A stretch of 21,171 bases of DNA from Phlegmacium glaucopus (Eukaryota > Basidiomycota > Agaricomycetes > Agaricales > Cortinariaceae): positions 90,272 through 111,442 of the forward strand of contig MU130035.1 of assembly GCA_015039465.1 (NCBI GenBank), given 5' to 3'. Shown here one piece after another: positions 1 to 9,900 of this stretch. The position numbers were made by a program, and so were the translations under genes. Within the stretch, counting starts at the first letter, position 1, and the number at the start of each line of letters is the position of its first letter. The notes beneath the pieces were generated by a model. It was not told the DNA's origin. It saw only the letters and a list, made by a program, of their open reading frames with translations, and searched no databases.

Positions 1-1084
1 AGTGCCAAAAGAAGGGGTTGTTCGAACTTTCCTTTACCAAACTCCTTTTCAAAGTATCTCATATTTTCTGGCTCTAGTACACTGATCAAGAAACCAGATG
101 AGGTAAGAAGGGGAAACTCAAACAAAATCTGCACACTTACACTCCCAAATTGTCAAACAAGGTTTTAGGCGCAGGTAGTTTGCATTGTCCCTGAAACAAG
201 AGGATTAATTTAGGTTTATACTGGGATTTTCTGCTTGAAACTCACCTCTTTTAACATGTATAGAACATGTATAGCAGCTATCTCCAAGTTCGCCAGTATT
301 GCCATGCCTTGAGCTGTCCTGGACTTCTTGATAGCAGAGCGAGTTAACCTATTCGCAATAGCTGCCACCACTACAGATTGGGTCCCTTTCTGAACAGGTG
401 CTGATTGGGTCAGGGTGATCTTTTCTTCCTGTTTCCAGGACAGCTGAATATGATCCCAGGCAGTTTTCAGGAAGCTGACCCAGTTGGTGCTGGGTTCTTC
501 CCCTAATACCTGAGAGGGATTGATAAAATTAAAACAATAATCATAGCTGTGTGAATTTATTTATCTTACCATAGCCTTGACTTTACTTAGTGACTGGAAT
601 ACTTGATTATTCTCCCCCTCTTTGTAAATCGCTAGGCCCTCTCTACCTCGCCCCTCGAAACTGTTTTCGAAACAATGGCCAGGCGTCGAGTACAGGGAAA
701 GCCCAACCTCTAGAATTCTGCACCCTGATATCAGGCTGAGCGCCTCACCTCGCCCTTGAGGCAGGTAGTTCTGAAACTTGACATCCTTAACCCTTCCAAC
801 TTCCCCAGATAGCCATATCTTGAAAAACCTAGTGGGACCACTAAGGAAATGGTCATTTTGGACAGCCTTGCTCTCCGTTAAGATCTTCTTAAATAGAGGC
901 TATGGAAAATGAGTGATAGAAGTGGGAGCAACTCTGGATACAATACCTTGAACAAGTGGAGTATTCATGCACTATCCAGAGCATCTTCAATTTTTTCTAC
1001 ATTCTGGAATAAAATGGAGTAACGGAACGGGAGCTCTTGAAACAAGTAAGGCTGCTCAATCAAAAACAAGAGTTTGGGGTCCAT
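1..1084 (-). CDS. Unrecognised multi-exon protein, 3' end outside window
   Basis: I do not recognise the family. The start is an ATG at 1084 (product begins MDPKLLFLIEQPYLF). Inferred exons are 1084-947, 899-570, 509-246, 190-141 and 81-1, separated by introns of 47, 60, 55 and 59 nt with donors GTATTG, GTAAGA, GTGAGT and GTAAGT. Every join keeps frame, and the reading stays open to the left edge, giving about 287 codons so far. The product is soluble-looking, with no signal peptide or membrane segment that I can see. One oddity is an in-frame TGA at 965-967 near the end of exon 1. Reading through it joins smoothly to exon 2, so the locus may be a young pseudogene. A longer first intron starting at a GTAGAA donor could also remove the stop. 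A copy of the shared promoter-like element lies about 240 bp upstream. Confidence 0.6.
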
Positions 1085-1283
1085 GATGTGGTTTGGTTAA
1101 GTTGCTGTTGGTGACGTGTTAGCGGTGTCCGCTATGTGTGACACCTGGGGGGACCCTAGTATAGGGAATGAAATAAAAAGCTGAAAGCTGAATTCTTGCA
1201 AAGCACAATATTCACAGTTTACACTGTATCAAATTACGTTAGGATATCATTTATTCGGTCTTCAACTTCAACTTCTAACGGTG

Positions 1284-1740
1284 TCAGTGTCACTATTATT
1301 AGCTACTTGACGACATAGGTGCGAAGTCACGTGACTGGTGGCGGTTTGGAAAGGTCTCTCAAGCCTGTCACACTTGCAACCTCCATTCACACCATCACTG
1401 TTATCAGGAGTGATTGTCAAGGAGTGGGCTCAGAAGTGTTCTCATTATCCTTTTTAGAGTGATATATCTTGACCCATCCCCCAAGGGGTCGAAAAAAACT
1501 CACTTTGAGTTGCCTCACACAACTAAAGTTCCATACCTATTATATAATACATCCAACATAGATGTGAGCAATATTTTTGAAAATCACATGTGATGCCTAG
1601 GCAGTCTGACATGAAATTATTTTAATTAAAGCCTTGAGATCTATTTAATTTAAAGTTTCGCCTGAGAGTAGCATGGGAAAATAGAGGGGGTGCACGTGGG
1701 ACCCTTCAAAAATGAGAGGGTCACACGTGACATCCTCACT
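1284..1740 (+). repeat. Long direct repeat, copy A
   Basis: This stretch is a diverged copy of 5471-6087 in the same orientation. Shared landmarks, in order, are TCAGTGTCAC followed by ATTATTAGC, a GTCAC-to-TTTGGAAAGG block, AGCCTGTCACA, a GAGTTGCCTCA segment, TATTATATAATA, and a CACGTGGGACC half-hairpin near 1693-1730. Copy B carries extra sequence in its middle and right parts. The two copies flank the Ulp1 gene, and copy A sits upstream of the left-edge gene. I see no coding capacity in it. It may be a promoter-bearing repeat or the remnant of a small non-autonomous element. Confidence 0.6.
1326..1355 (+). promoter_or_regulatory. Shared upstream element, copy A
   Basis: The block begins with a palindromic E-box (AGTCACGTGACT at 1325-1336), followed by TGGTGGC and TTTGGAAAGGT. 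Related blocks occur at 5331-5354, 5504-5533 and 19029-19058. It lies about 240 bp upstream of the ATG of the minus-strand gene at 1-1084, on the opposite strand to that gene. RTCACGTG-type cores are bound by Cbf1/bHLH factors in fungi; its function here is inference. Confidence 0.45.
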
Positions 1741-1996
1741 TCCTGCCCATGAATTATAAATAATGTTATGTGACACAGGTCACACATTGTCCGATTTTGG
1801 TATCTTTTGAGCCACCCTGCGAGTGGCCCTCTTCAGTTGTGTATGGCTTACACTGTTCCTTTTAGTATTTATCTAGTAGAAATATTTCAAAAATACAATC
1901 ATATATTCCCCAATATCCTACTGTCCGGAAATAGCTGGTGAGGGGAGAAGGCAAAGGAGTCTGGTGCTGACCGATGCTCAGTGCTCTGATGAGCCT

Positions 1997-4900
1997 CTAC
2001 TCAGGAAACCATCGCAATCCCCTTTGATAAATTTCCATAGCCATCATCCTGCGAATCCAGAGGAGGTCATGCTCTGATGTCCATAGAGGAACTGGTCTTC
2101 CAAGCGCAGAAAATTTCATGAACTGACAGCAGTAGACACCACAGTCATGGCCGTTTTTCTGTTGGGCTACTGTGAGGTCTTCTGCCTTGCTCCAGCCATT
2201 GCTTAATGGAATTTGTTTGTAAATGGTCTGTTTGATAAATATAAGATACCTCCTGATACAGGGGTAAGGTCCTCACCTGGAATATCACCTCCCTTCCAAC
2301 TGGGGCAGTATGGTTTCTGAGGCTGTCCATAAATACTACCTCTTCTCTGTGAATGTCGAGGACTACAGTGAGCCAGTGGTCCCCACTCCAATGAACTGGA
2401 AAAATGATTTTGGAGTATCTGGCTAGAATATTTTCAATACTTCCTGGATCCCTTTTGTTTGAAAGCTAAGGGGAATGAGGGCTCTATTGAAGGAAATATT
2501 TCAATACAACTCACATAACCCTTGATAACATCTGGGTGGCAGCTTTCAAGTAAACTGATTTTTTGATAGAAGTGTGAGAAGAGGACCAGGTGATCTTGCT
2601 TAACCAAAGACCTAATTAAGGCCATATAGGTGTTGACAATTTCATCGTTTAGCCAGAGTTGTGGCTGCAATAGCCTGGTGTAGTCCTTTTGAAGGAGATT
2701 GCTATAAGGTGTTAACCGAGAAATGTTCATCCCTTTCTGGTAAGGCTCCCACATCTCCTTTGTTTGTTCATGTGGCAGGAGAAATATTCCATTCAAATCT
2801 TGTTCTTTAGGTGAGGTCTCTATCCAGCCAGCAAGATCCAAGAATTCTAGGCACCAGGAAGGGCAGGGGCCTAGCCACTGAAAGCAATCTGCTCCAGTCA
2901 AAACAGCCAGGCAGGCTTCTATGTGGTGCTGAAACCTTGGAAAGCGAGTTATGTCTTGGATTGCTAAGTGAATTTTTAATGCTGGGGTTAGATTTATTGT
3001 GATAGAATACATCTTCCTACTTACTTGATGGGAGGAAAACCGAAGGGCAGGGCACTTTTCTGGAAGCCTCCCTAGATATTGGGTCATGGTCGAAAAAACA
3101 CAGGGTCCTTTGCAGCCAGGGCCAAAGGAGAGGAAGGCTTCCCCTTTGTTTCCCTCCAACAGAACTTAATAAAAAATCTGTGACCTTAGAGTGGAGACAC
3201 CTGTGGTATCTGACTGTATTTTCTACCTCCTCAGTCAGTGACCCTTCCTTCACTCTGCTGGGAGCAACATTCCAGAAAGAACAGATGAAATAGAAGAATG
3301 CCAGCTCCTTGAATGCTTGATCATCTAACACAAGCAGGAATATATCAGATTCAAGGCAGATATGAAGCGTGTGACCATCGAAGCGCCAAGTCGCATGCTG
3401 GAGTGGAGAATCTTGCACAGACGATTTCCAAAGGGAAAGGTCTTGATCTTCATATTTATTCATCTGTGGGACTTGAAAAGTTGGTCCAGTCGGTTGTGAT
3501 GCCGATCCACCGATTTCCTTCACTGATGCATATATCGATAGCTTTGGCCTCTCAATAAATATAATGGTGGTGTGGTCCAGCAGTAAAGGAGAGGTGCATG
3601 ATGACATGAAGCAGTCGGAGATGGTGGGAGGCCTGCTGTTGACAGTCCTAAAGTAGGCCTGAGAAATAAACTCAGGAATAGAGCCCATGACTTGACTCAA
3701 GTTAGGACTATCGCTTCTAAAGCCAATGATCCAACTAAGGATCCCTCTGCAAGGAGTGTGGATGTGGTAAGATTCCCATTCCAATTTCGATTTTGGAAGA
3801 ATACCTGCCTGTCTATTTTTTTGCACCAGTGTGAAAGGCAAGATCCAGCAGTTAAGATATGTGAAGGGCCAAGAACCAACAGCCCAGAGGTAGGGGAAGT
3901 TCTTCTGACCAGGATATCTCTATATGCTAAGCCTAAACTTTTTTTCAGATCCTAGAACAAGCTGTGAGATGGGAAGAAGGGGTTAATAAGGGGGTTATAT
4001 GCCTTGTAAAAGTGATGGGAGTTATTTTTCCCTAACTCAGATCTTTCATCCACAACCCAGACAATCAGGACATTGGACCATGGGTAGGTCTGCATCCATG
4101 CGCTCATAGACAGCTCATTCTCTATGTCGTCACTGGTTTGTGACCTATACAAAATATTGACCTCCTTAAGCTATAAAACTTAGACTTTTCTTCAGGCAAA
4201 TTACCAGATATACTCACCATATCCTCGTGACCATGGAACCTGCAACGAAGGCTATCCCTTATCGGTCCTATGTTGATGACCTCCTGACACTGATAACTGA
4301 CCACCACAAATAGCATCCTCTGTAGCTGATAGCTAACCATGGTTTCTTCCATTCCCTGATACCCCACCTGTCTATCTATTCCTATATTTCTGTTCATTAC
4401 CTTGTAACCAACAATTTAATGGTTTCATACCTTGACCTCTGGTGCTGATTTCCTTTTGGTTCTTGTCTGAATTTTGATCTTGGGCATACTCTGTGAAGGT
4501 GATCAGCTAGGTAAAATTCCTCAGAGCCTGTTTAAAAAACACTAACCCTCCTTTCCAAGGGAGGACATGGCTCTTCTGAGAACTGAATCATACCATTTTG
4601 CTATTGAATAGGGATCTGATTGTCAGAAATTAAGAAGGAGGGATGCCTGTTCTACATACCATACTGGTCCCATCCCTGCAGAAAACTTAGGTTGTCTTCT
4701 TTCAACTGTGCAGTGGTGTCAAGATCTACTGCCCTGGTCAGTGGCAGGCTCTGTAATTCTGATTATGAATGATATTTGCCTGGGTCCAAGTGACTAAGCT
4801 GGAGCCCTTCCATTGGATCTTGGAGTACTGTGGCAGCTTGGTTTCAGTTGATGTAGCTGGAGAGCTACAGGGACAGAAGCCTACCTTGGCCTTGTTCAGG

Positions 4901-5119
4901 CTTTGGTGTTGATGAACCAGCTTCAGTTCCAAGCTCAGTCCCCTCATGGCTGCTCACTGGACTCCAGTTATCTGTAATGCCCTGGATTTCTGCAAGATCA
5001 TCCAGGTCAATTACAGCTTCGATTCATGGGAGCACTGGAGATTGATGGGGACTGGAGGGTGGAGAAGGGGTAGATGATGGGTTTACAAGGGTAACCAAGG
5101 AGATATCTTTATGAGCCAT
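1997..5119 (-). CDS. Ulp1/SENP-type SUMO protease (C48 family), 5' part possibly decayed
   Basis: The C-terminus is a clear Ulp1 cysteine-protease domain, expected to process or remove SUMO in the nucleus. Exons 3961-3025, 2963-2515, 2465-2277 and 2227-1997 join in frame through introns of 61, 49 and 49 nt (donors GTAAGT, GTGAGT, GTGAGG). The entry motif LWLNDEIVNTYMALI is followed by HWSGDHWLTVV (catalytic His codon 2376-2378), FMDSL (Asp codon 2325-2327) and QKNGHDCG (oxyanion Gln; catalytic Cys codon 2141-2143), so all key residues are present. Upstream exons are visible back to an ATG at 5119 (begins MAHKDISLVTLVNPS). They include a Ser/Pro-rich N-terminus, an acidic stretch VIDLDDLAEIQG, and an exon ending at 4218 with donor GTGAGT. 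In-frame TGA (5024-5026) and TAA (4763-4765) interrupt the N-terminal frame, and one join near 3962-4060 is unresolved. The catalytic call is firm; intactness of the whole gene is doubtful. Ulp1 genes are common both as host genes and as passengers of fungal DNA transposons. Confidence 0.8.
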
Positions 5120-5330
5120 GGGGTATGTAGAATAGATTATATCAGAGAACATTTTGGTTGACTTTGCTCTGTCTATCACGTGAGAATGATGATGAGATAA
5201 GCCTACTGTGGTGCGATGGAGTTATCAGACTCTTGCAAGCTGGTAAGGAGTGTCTATCACTTACTGCTAATATTGAAATGGTTGAAATTCCTATATTCAA
5301 CAGGATGCATGAATGGGCCTTGATACATGA

Positions 5331-5354
5331 CCCTTTCCAAATGGCAACCAGTCA
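5331..5354 (-). promoter_or_regulatory. Shared upstream element, inverted copy B1
   Basis: Read on the minus strand this is TGACTGGTTGCCATTTGGAA followed by AGG. It matches the right part of the copy at 1326-1355, but the left half of the E-box is lost (GTCATG instead of GTCACGTG). It lies between the divergent Ulp1 gene (start 5119) and sirtuin gene (start 6122), inverted relative to the copy at 5504-5533. Confidence 0.35.
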
Positions 5355-5503
5355 TGGAAGCAGTTAATGAGGGAATAAATTTTAATAAATTTATAAACAT
5401 CCCTGTCTGGATTTGTCCCTGTCTACTAGACTACAAATAATTCAAGAAGTAGATGGAAAATAGCCTTCTATCAGTGTCACCATTATTAGCAATTTGAGTT
5501 AAA

Positions 5504-5533
5504 GTCACATAACCTGTGGCTCTTTGGAAAGGT
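5504..5533 (+). promoter_or_regulatory. Shared upstream element, copy B2
   Basis: It reads GTCACATAACCTGTGGC, then TCT, then TTTGGAAAGGT. It is closest to the copy at 19029-19058, differing mainly in a mutated E-box core (CACATA instead of CACGTG). It lies about 385 bp upstream of the Ulp1 gene start, on the opposite strand to that gene, the same geometry as the copies upstream of the left-edge gene and the dioxygenase gene. Confidence 0.4.
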
Positions 5534-6015
5534 CGGTGGCTAGACTCTGAAGCCTGTCACATTGGTAGGCTCCATTTGCATCATCACTCTTGTGACCATG
5601 ACATTCAAAGGAGCTCAGGACCTTGCTCATTGTCCTTGTGGAGGGTGATACTTTTTCCCCACCGGCTCATGAACAACTGACGTTATGGATGTTTTATATA
5701 ATATGTCTGAAGTACCAGATATGAGCCAAGTCCTTGTGCTATATCATATTTATTACATGCAATTCATGGCAAGGAGTAAAAAAAAACACTTCGAGTTGCC
5801 TCATGCACACTACATTTGTATTATATAATATTGCGGAAAGACTGGATGTGAGCCTAGTGGGTGCTCTGAGATGAGGTTTCAATTAAAGCATTACTTGAAA
5901 GTTTGTTTCATGTGGTGCACTCCAAGAAGGAGAGGTCTTACATGAGAGCATGGGGCGCTCACTTTTATATCTGGGTATCCTTCCACCACTGTTCCCACCG
6001 TCTTACATGAGAGGG

Positions 6016-6076
6016 TCTCACGTGAGAGCATCGTGCTCGCACGTGGGACCCTCCAAAAAGGAGAGGGTCCCACGTG
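6016..6076. other. E-box palindrome plus perfect 14-bp hairpin
   Basis: Two symmetric structures lie side by side. TCTCACGTGAGA at 6016-6027 is a 12-bp perfect palindrome. CACGTGGGACCCTC (6040-6053) and GAGGGTCCCACGTG (6063-6076) are perfect inverted arms around a 9-nt loop. Each arm contains CACGTG. A degraded version of the hairpin is present in repeat copy A (1693-1730). It could be a transposon terminus, a MITE-like hairpin or a cluster of bHLH-type sites. Confidence 0.55.
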
Positions 6077-6121
6077 AGATCCTCACAACCTTGGCATCCA
6101 ATTCTCCTGATATCCTTTGAA

Positions 6122-7194
6122 ATGGAAATGGACACGCCGTCTTGCATGTTGAAAGTCATCCAGAACATTCTTTCTGCAAAATCTATCTACATCATTATAG
6201 GTGAAAATGAGACAATCTGCTTCGAACCATATGCTGATAATATGGCAGGTGCTGGCGTTTCTGTAGCGGCTGGAATTCCTCATTTCCGTGGAGATGGCGG
6301 CATTCATGTGGAAAAACTAAACAGAAATACAATAAAGGACCTAATGTCTATTGGGGTGATGCAGGCATGCCTGTCCTATCTTTCAGACTTGAGGTCTCAC
6401 TGATCATTGGTTAGAATCAATCAAAGTTGGCGGATCACTGTGGACTGGTGGCACGTCTGGCAAAGAAAGCAACTTCAGCAGAACCAACCCACTTCCATAA
6501 TCTACTTCGACTTCTCGATCAGCGTATGCAACTCAGACGCATATATACACAGAATATCGATGGCCTGGAGTCAAAAGTTGGATTCGATCTCACTCAGGTT
6601 CCACCCCTATCATCCATTTGTATTCAGCTCCACGGCTCCCTACTCTGGCTTCGATGCATGGTTTGTTCAGCCCGGAGGTTGTTGGAGAATCATATGCATG
6701 ACCTCCAGTCAGGGAAGCTTCCTATTTGTGAAACCTGCGAAGCTACACAGAAGCAGAGGGCGGGTGATGGGAAAAGGCCAAGACAGTGTGGGGTACTCAG
6801 ACCGGATATTGTCTTATACGATGAAGCGGCAGAGAATGATATAATCATGGAGATGGCTTCCAGGGATGCAAAGAATGTTTCCAAAGGGGACGTCCTATTG
6901 GTCGTGGGTACTAGCCTCAAAATTCCTGGGATTCTTGAAATCATCAAGCTAATCAGTTCAGCGCTCACCAACTCCAATGGGAACATAATTTATCTGGATA
7001 TCAATCCCCCTCCTGCTTCTTTACAAAGATATTTCACACTTTGTGTTGAAGGTGACTGTGAAAAATTCACCAAAGCTGCCATTCATGCCTTAACTCCGGT
7101 AAAAGAAGGGCAGGAGCAAAAAACAGAGGGAGAGCATTATATGGAGCTTGTGGCAATGCGTCAAGACTTGAGGCCTCTTTGGGATTGGATATAA
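6122..7194 (+). CDS. Sir2-family NAD-dependent deacetylase (Hst3/Hst4-like)
   Basis: This is a sirtuin, which removes acyl groups from lysines using NAD. Exons 6122-6200, 6249-6355 and 6415-7194 (introns 48 and 59 nt) give 321 codons plus stop. The motifs in order are GAGVS (residues 27-31), GIPHFRG (35-41), TQNID (107-111), catalytic His in QLHGS (H135), a zinc module of CMVC (C143/C146) and CETC (C167/C170), LRPDIVLYDE (190-199), GTSLKIPG (227-234) and a C-terminal YLDINPPP. GTSLKIPG and ILYDE-like motifs are typical of the Hst3/Hst4 branch, whose known members act on histone H3 K56; assignment to that branch is inference. The canonical GIPDFRS is altered to GIPHFRG, replacing a conserved Asp by His near the NAD/nicotinamide site. 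No frame disruption is seen. The gene is divergent from the Ulp1 gene and convergent with the AT-hook gene (gap 199 bp). The ATG at 6122 was chosen because it gives a full Rossmann start; a second in-frame Met lies 2 codons later. Confidence 0.85.
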
Positions 7195-7393
7195 AGTAGT
7201 GTAAGACGAACAGAACATAGAAAGGATAGTGTTCAAATACACAATCAGCTGGAAGAAGTTCAATACCTCACTTGTAAATAGCTTAGTTTTCGGTTTTCTT
7301 AGTATTTACAAAGTAATGAATCTACAACCAACCCTATAACAACCTCTGTCAGAACCAATACTTTGTAATAACCTATCCAAGGAGAGGTATAGG

Positions 7394-9463
7394 CTAAGAC
7401 TTTTTGGGAGACTGGTCCAATTTTTGATCCCCTGAACTCTGTGTCTGCTGCAGATTTTTGAAATAGCAATACAGAGCCTTGATTGTTTTGAAAGCAGAAT
7501 CATTCGATCTTATTACTAAGATATGCTCAGCTACTTGAAGCTGTGGATAAATCTTGGCCTGCCATATTGAATATATCTGATTGGTTGAAGCATTATCAGC
7601 GCAAAAAATCCCCTCACCAAATGGGTGTGGCCTACCCTTGAAAGATCCCCTGATTTCCTCATAACTTTAGAAAACACATCCACATCGAAGGCCACTCGAG
7701 CGATGGCAGATGTGAGACCTTCCATATCGGAAGCCCCAGAAAAACCCCTGATGCAATCCAAAAGGTGCTGGTGACATTCGGTTGCCTGTATTTCAAATCA
7801 GTGTTTTTCATTTTTTCCGTTGCCAGTGGTAAGATAACGATATCGCATGCTTACCCAATCCAAATCCAGATTTGATGTAATGGCTCTACCACCGACTTGT
7901 TGAAGTTGGGAGGACATTTTGGAGCCCATTGAAGGCTTGTTTTTGCCTTCCTTTGTGTGTTTGTCATTCTGTGAGCGGAATACCAATATTAGCATCAACA
8001 CCTGCGGTGCAGTCCGAAACAAGATGACACACTTGCTGTGAGGGACCTGGTTTATTGATTTGTTTGTCAGAGTCCACTGGTTGCAGCTTTCTCACCACTT
8101 TAATGACTCTTTTGTCACAGTCCACTGGTTGCAGCTTTCTCACGACTTTAATGACTTTTTTGTCACAGTCCACTGGTTTCCATGCTCTATCGAATTTTTT
8201 GCTGGAGTCCTCCAGTATTGCTTTTGTCCTTTCATCCTGGTATTGTTCCATTGAGTCGTATTGTTCAAGCACCTAGTGAATGAACATACCACAAGCGATG
8301 CCTCTTCGAATCTGACTCACTTCTTCTCTCTGTGTTCTGATGGATTCTTGAAATGGCTGTGAGGAATAAATATGGCCATAAATGGATCATCCAACTTACT
8401 GAATTTGCCTTTCGTTTGGGTTTGGTAGGAGATGCATTTCCTCCCATTTTCATTTTCTGTTGAACTACAGGTTCAGCCTAGTTCAGTTCCCAAGAAATCA
8501 ATAAAGGGGGATAACCTTCTGGCCGAGCTTTTTTGGAGAGGTTGTAACACAAGGCTGGGTGAAAAGGGAGTCGATGGAACTGATATTCTTTGCATTTTTG
8601 CTTTGAGCACGAGTTTGGGCCATTGATGAGCTCTCTGCGTTTGGAGTGATTATATCCATCACGGTCACTTTCTTGGGGCGGCCTCTTCTTTTAGCCTCTG
8701 ATCCTTTCTTAGGGGAATGGAATGTATTTAATTCCATCTCGTGTCTGATATTGTGAATCCACTGAGTAGAAGAAGAGGGGATTCCGTCTTGATCCTTTGA
8801 ACGAATATGATCAGATAATGCATATGTGAAAACCCTCTCTGCAGCATCAATAAGCACTGGTTCGTTCCCTATTACCCAATCGTATAGAGCTAAGCTGTTG
8901 TCAACCCCAATTTTTATAAGAGAAATAAAGTAACTCTCACCCATCTTCCAGCTGCCATCGTTTTCATTTTCAAACTTCTCATAAATATCCCAGAGCTTCT
9001 GATAGTTTGATTTCCTGTATGTCTTCGAGTTGGGAATCCTGTGAACCAGCCTAAGCACCCATCTCATCAAATACAGATCCATGACTTCTTCATCATCCTG
9101 GGATTCCCCCCAGCTACTTCGACTGGTGAGAATGTGGAGGCGCAACTGGTCCAGGAAATGAAGGTTTTTCAAGTATGGAATAGCCTGGTCAGAAGGGAGT
9201 CTTATGGCCTCAGCCAAGGAAGACAGATGTTGGAGGTCCAGGAGCATAAATATAGATGCATAGGGCCTTGAGAAGAGGTAGGAATTGCCTGCTGAAAACA
9301 CCTTGAGGGGTGATGGCCCCCCTCCAGGGGCGTCTTCAACCTTGCAGAGCCATTTTGACGTGTCAGGGAGCGATCAATAGGTAATCGGCCATGAGTATTG
9401 AGATCTCCACCAAGTATCCTCCACCTCTCCTAAGGTCTCATCTAGGATTCTTGGGCACTTCAT
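7394..9463 (-). CDS. AT-hook protein of unknown family with 16-residue repeats
   Basis: The family is not recognised. Seven exons join cleanly, all in phase 0: up to 8516, then 8456-8400, 8356-8321, 8272-8033, 7968-7855, 7785-7636 and 7558-7394 (introns 59, 43, 48, 64, 69 and 77 nt). The first exon encodes a conserved-looking globular region (for example YLFSRPYASIFMLLDLQHL and GSWKMGESYFISLIKIG), then the AT-hook-like KRRGRPKK (near 8671-8695), which suggests binding to the minor groove of AT-rich DNA. A charged, coiled-coil-like stretch (IRTQREEVLEQYDSMEQYQ) and a 16-residue repeat (KVIKVVRKLQPVDCDK) follow, then a C-terminal domain ending QSPKKS. The product is about 540 residues. The 5' end is uncertain: the frame is open from an ATG at 9463, except for an in-frame TGA at 9374-9376. 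An intron from a GTGGAG donor to GTTGAAGAC would remove the stop. The next gene upstream (BAH-PHD) is co-directional. Confidence 0.65.
8063..8181 (-). repeat. 48-bp in-frame tandem repeat, about 2.4 copies
   Basis: Units begin at 8063, 8111 and 8159 with TTTGTCA followed by a TCCACTGGTT core. The first two complete units differ at only a few bases. The period of 48 is a multiple of three, and the repeat lies inside an exon of the AT-hook protein gene, where it encodes a basic 16-residue unit. Expansion or contraction would therefore not break the frame. Confidence 0.85.
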
Positions 9464-9900
9464 TTTTAAATAGAGCAGTGGAAAGAAAGAATGCTGAGGC
9501 TGTAAAGTAGTGATCTAGGATACAATTCACCCCTGAGTTTAAAGACAGACATTGTTTGGCACATGTTCGAACCCGACGCCATGTACGAATCTACTACTAT
9601 GTACTTGATTGATCATATCCTGCATTCCAATTCATACAAACTGCTGCAGAGGGGAGTGGAACTTCCAATTACTGTAGCATTGTGTCGGTCATGTCACAAT
9701 TGTCAAGGTCATTTCAGGCAAGTGAAAAAAGTACTGACTAACGAAAAAATATGATTCTAACAAAACAATTGTGGAGGGGCTCAGCAACTGAGGAACCTAT
9801 ATTTTCAATACTGGGAGCCTCCACAAGTTTGCTTGTTGAGTTCTCCAACTAATTCAAAGATTTTCTATATTTGGATGGTACAATATGACTGGGCATGTAC
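9464..9900. other. Intergenic gap, no gene seen
   Basis: This stretch lies between the stop of the BAH-PHD gene and the putative start of the AT-hook gene, both on the minus strand. I found no coherent exon in either direction. It probably holds the promoter and 5' leader of the AT-hook gene and the 3' untranslated region of the BAH-PHD gene. Confidence 0.5.

Larger units (their letters stand above)
5471..6087 (+). repeat. Long direct repeat, copy B
   Basis: This is a diverged second copy of 1284-1740 in the same orientation, longer because of extra AT-rich sequence around 5700-5800 and extra CACGTGAGA-type units around 5930-6040. It fills most of the intergenic space between the divergent Ulp1 and sirtuin genes, so it probably contains promoter sequence for one or both. 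It ends in the hairpin at 6040-6076, 45 bp before the sirtuin ATG. Confidence 0.6.

Noticed and set aside
5158..5367. Plus-strand 69-codon open frame between the Ulp1 gene and repeat B
   Set aside because: No splice partners, no family likeness, and it overlaps the likely promoter of the Ulp1 gene and one shared element. It is not strong enough to call.
1284..6087. LTR retrotransposon with repeats A and B as LTRs
   Set aside because: There is no gag, reverse transcriptase or integrase between the repeats, the copies differ in length and are highly diverged, and no TG...CA ends or primer-binding site was seen.
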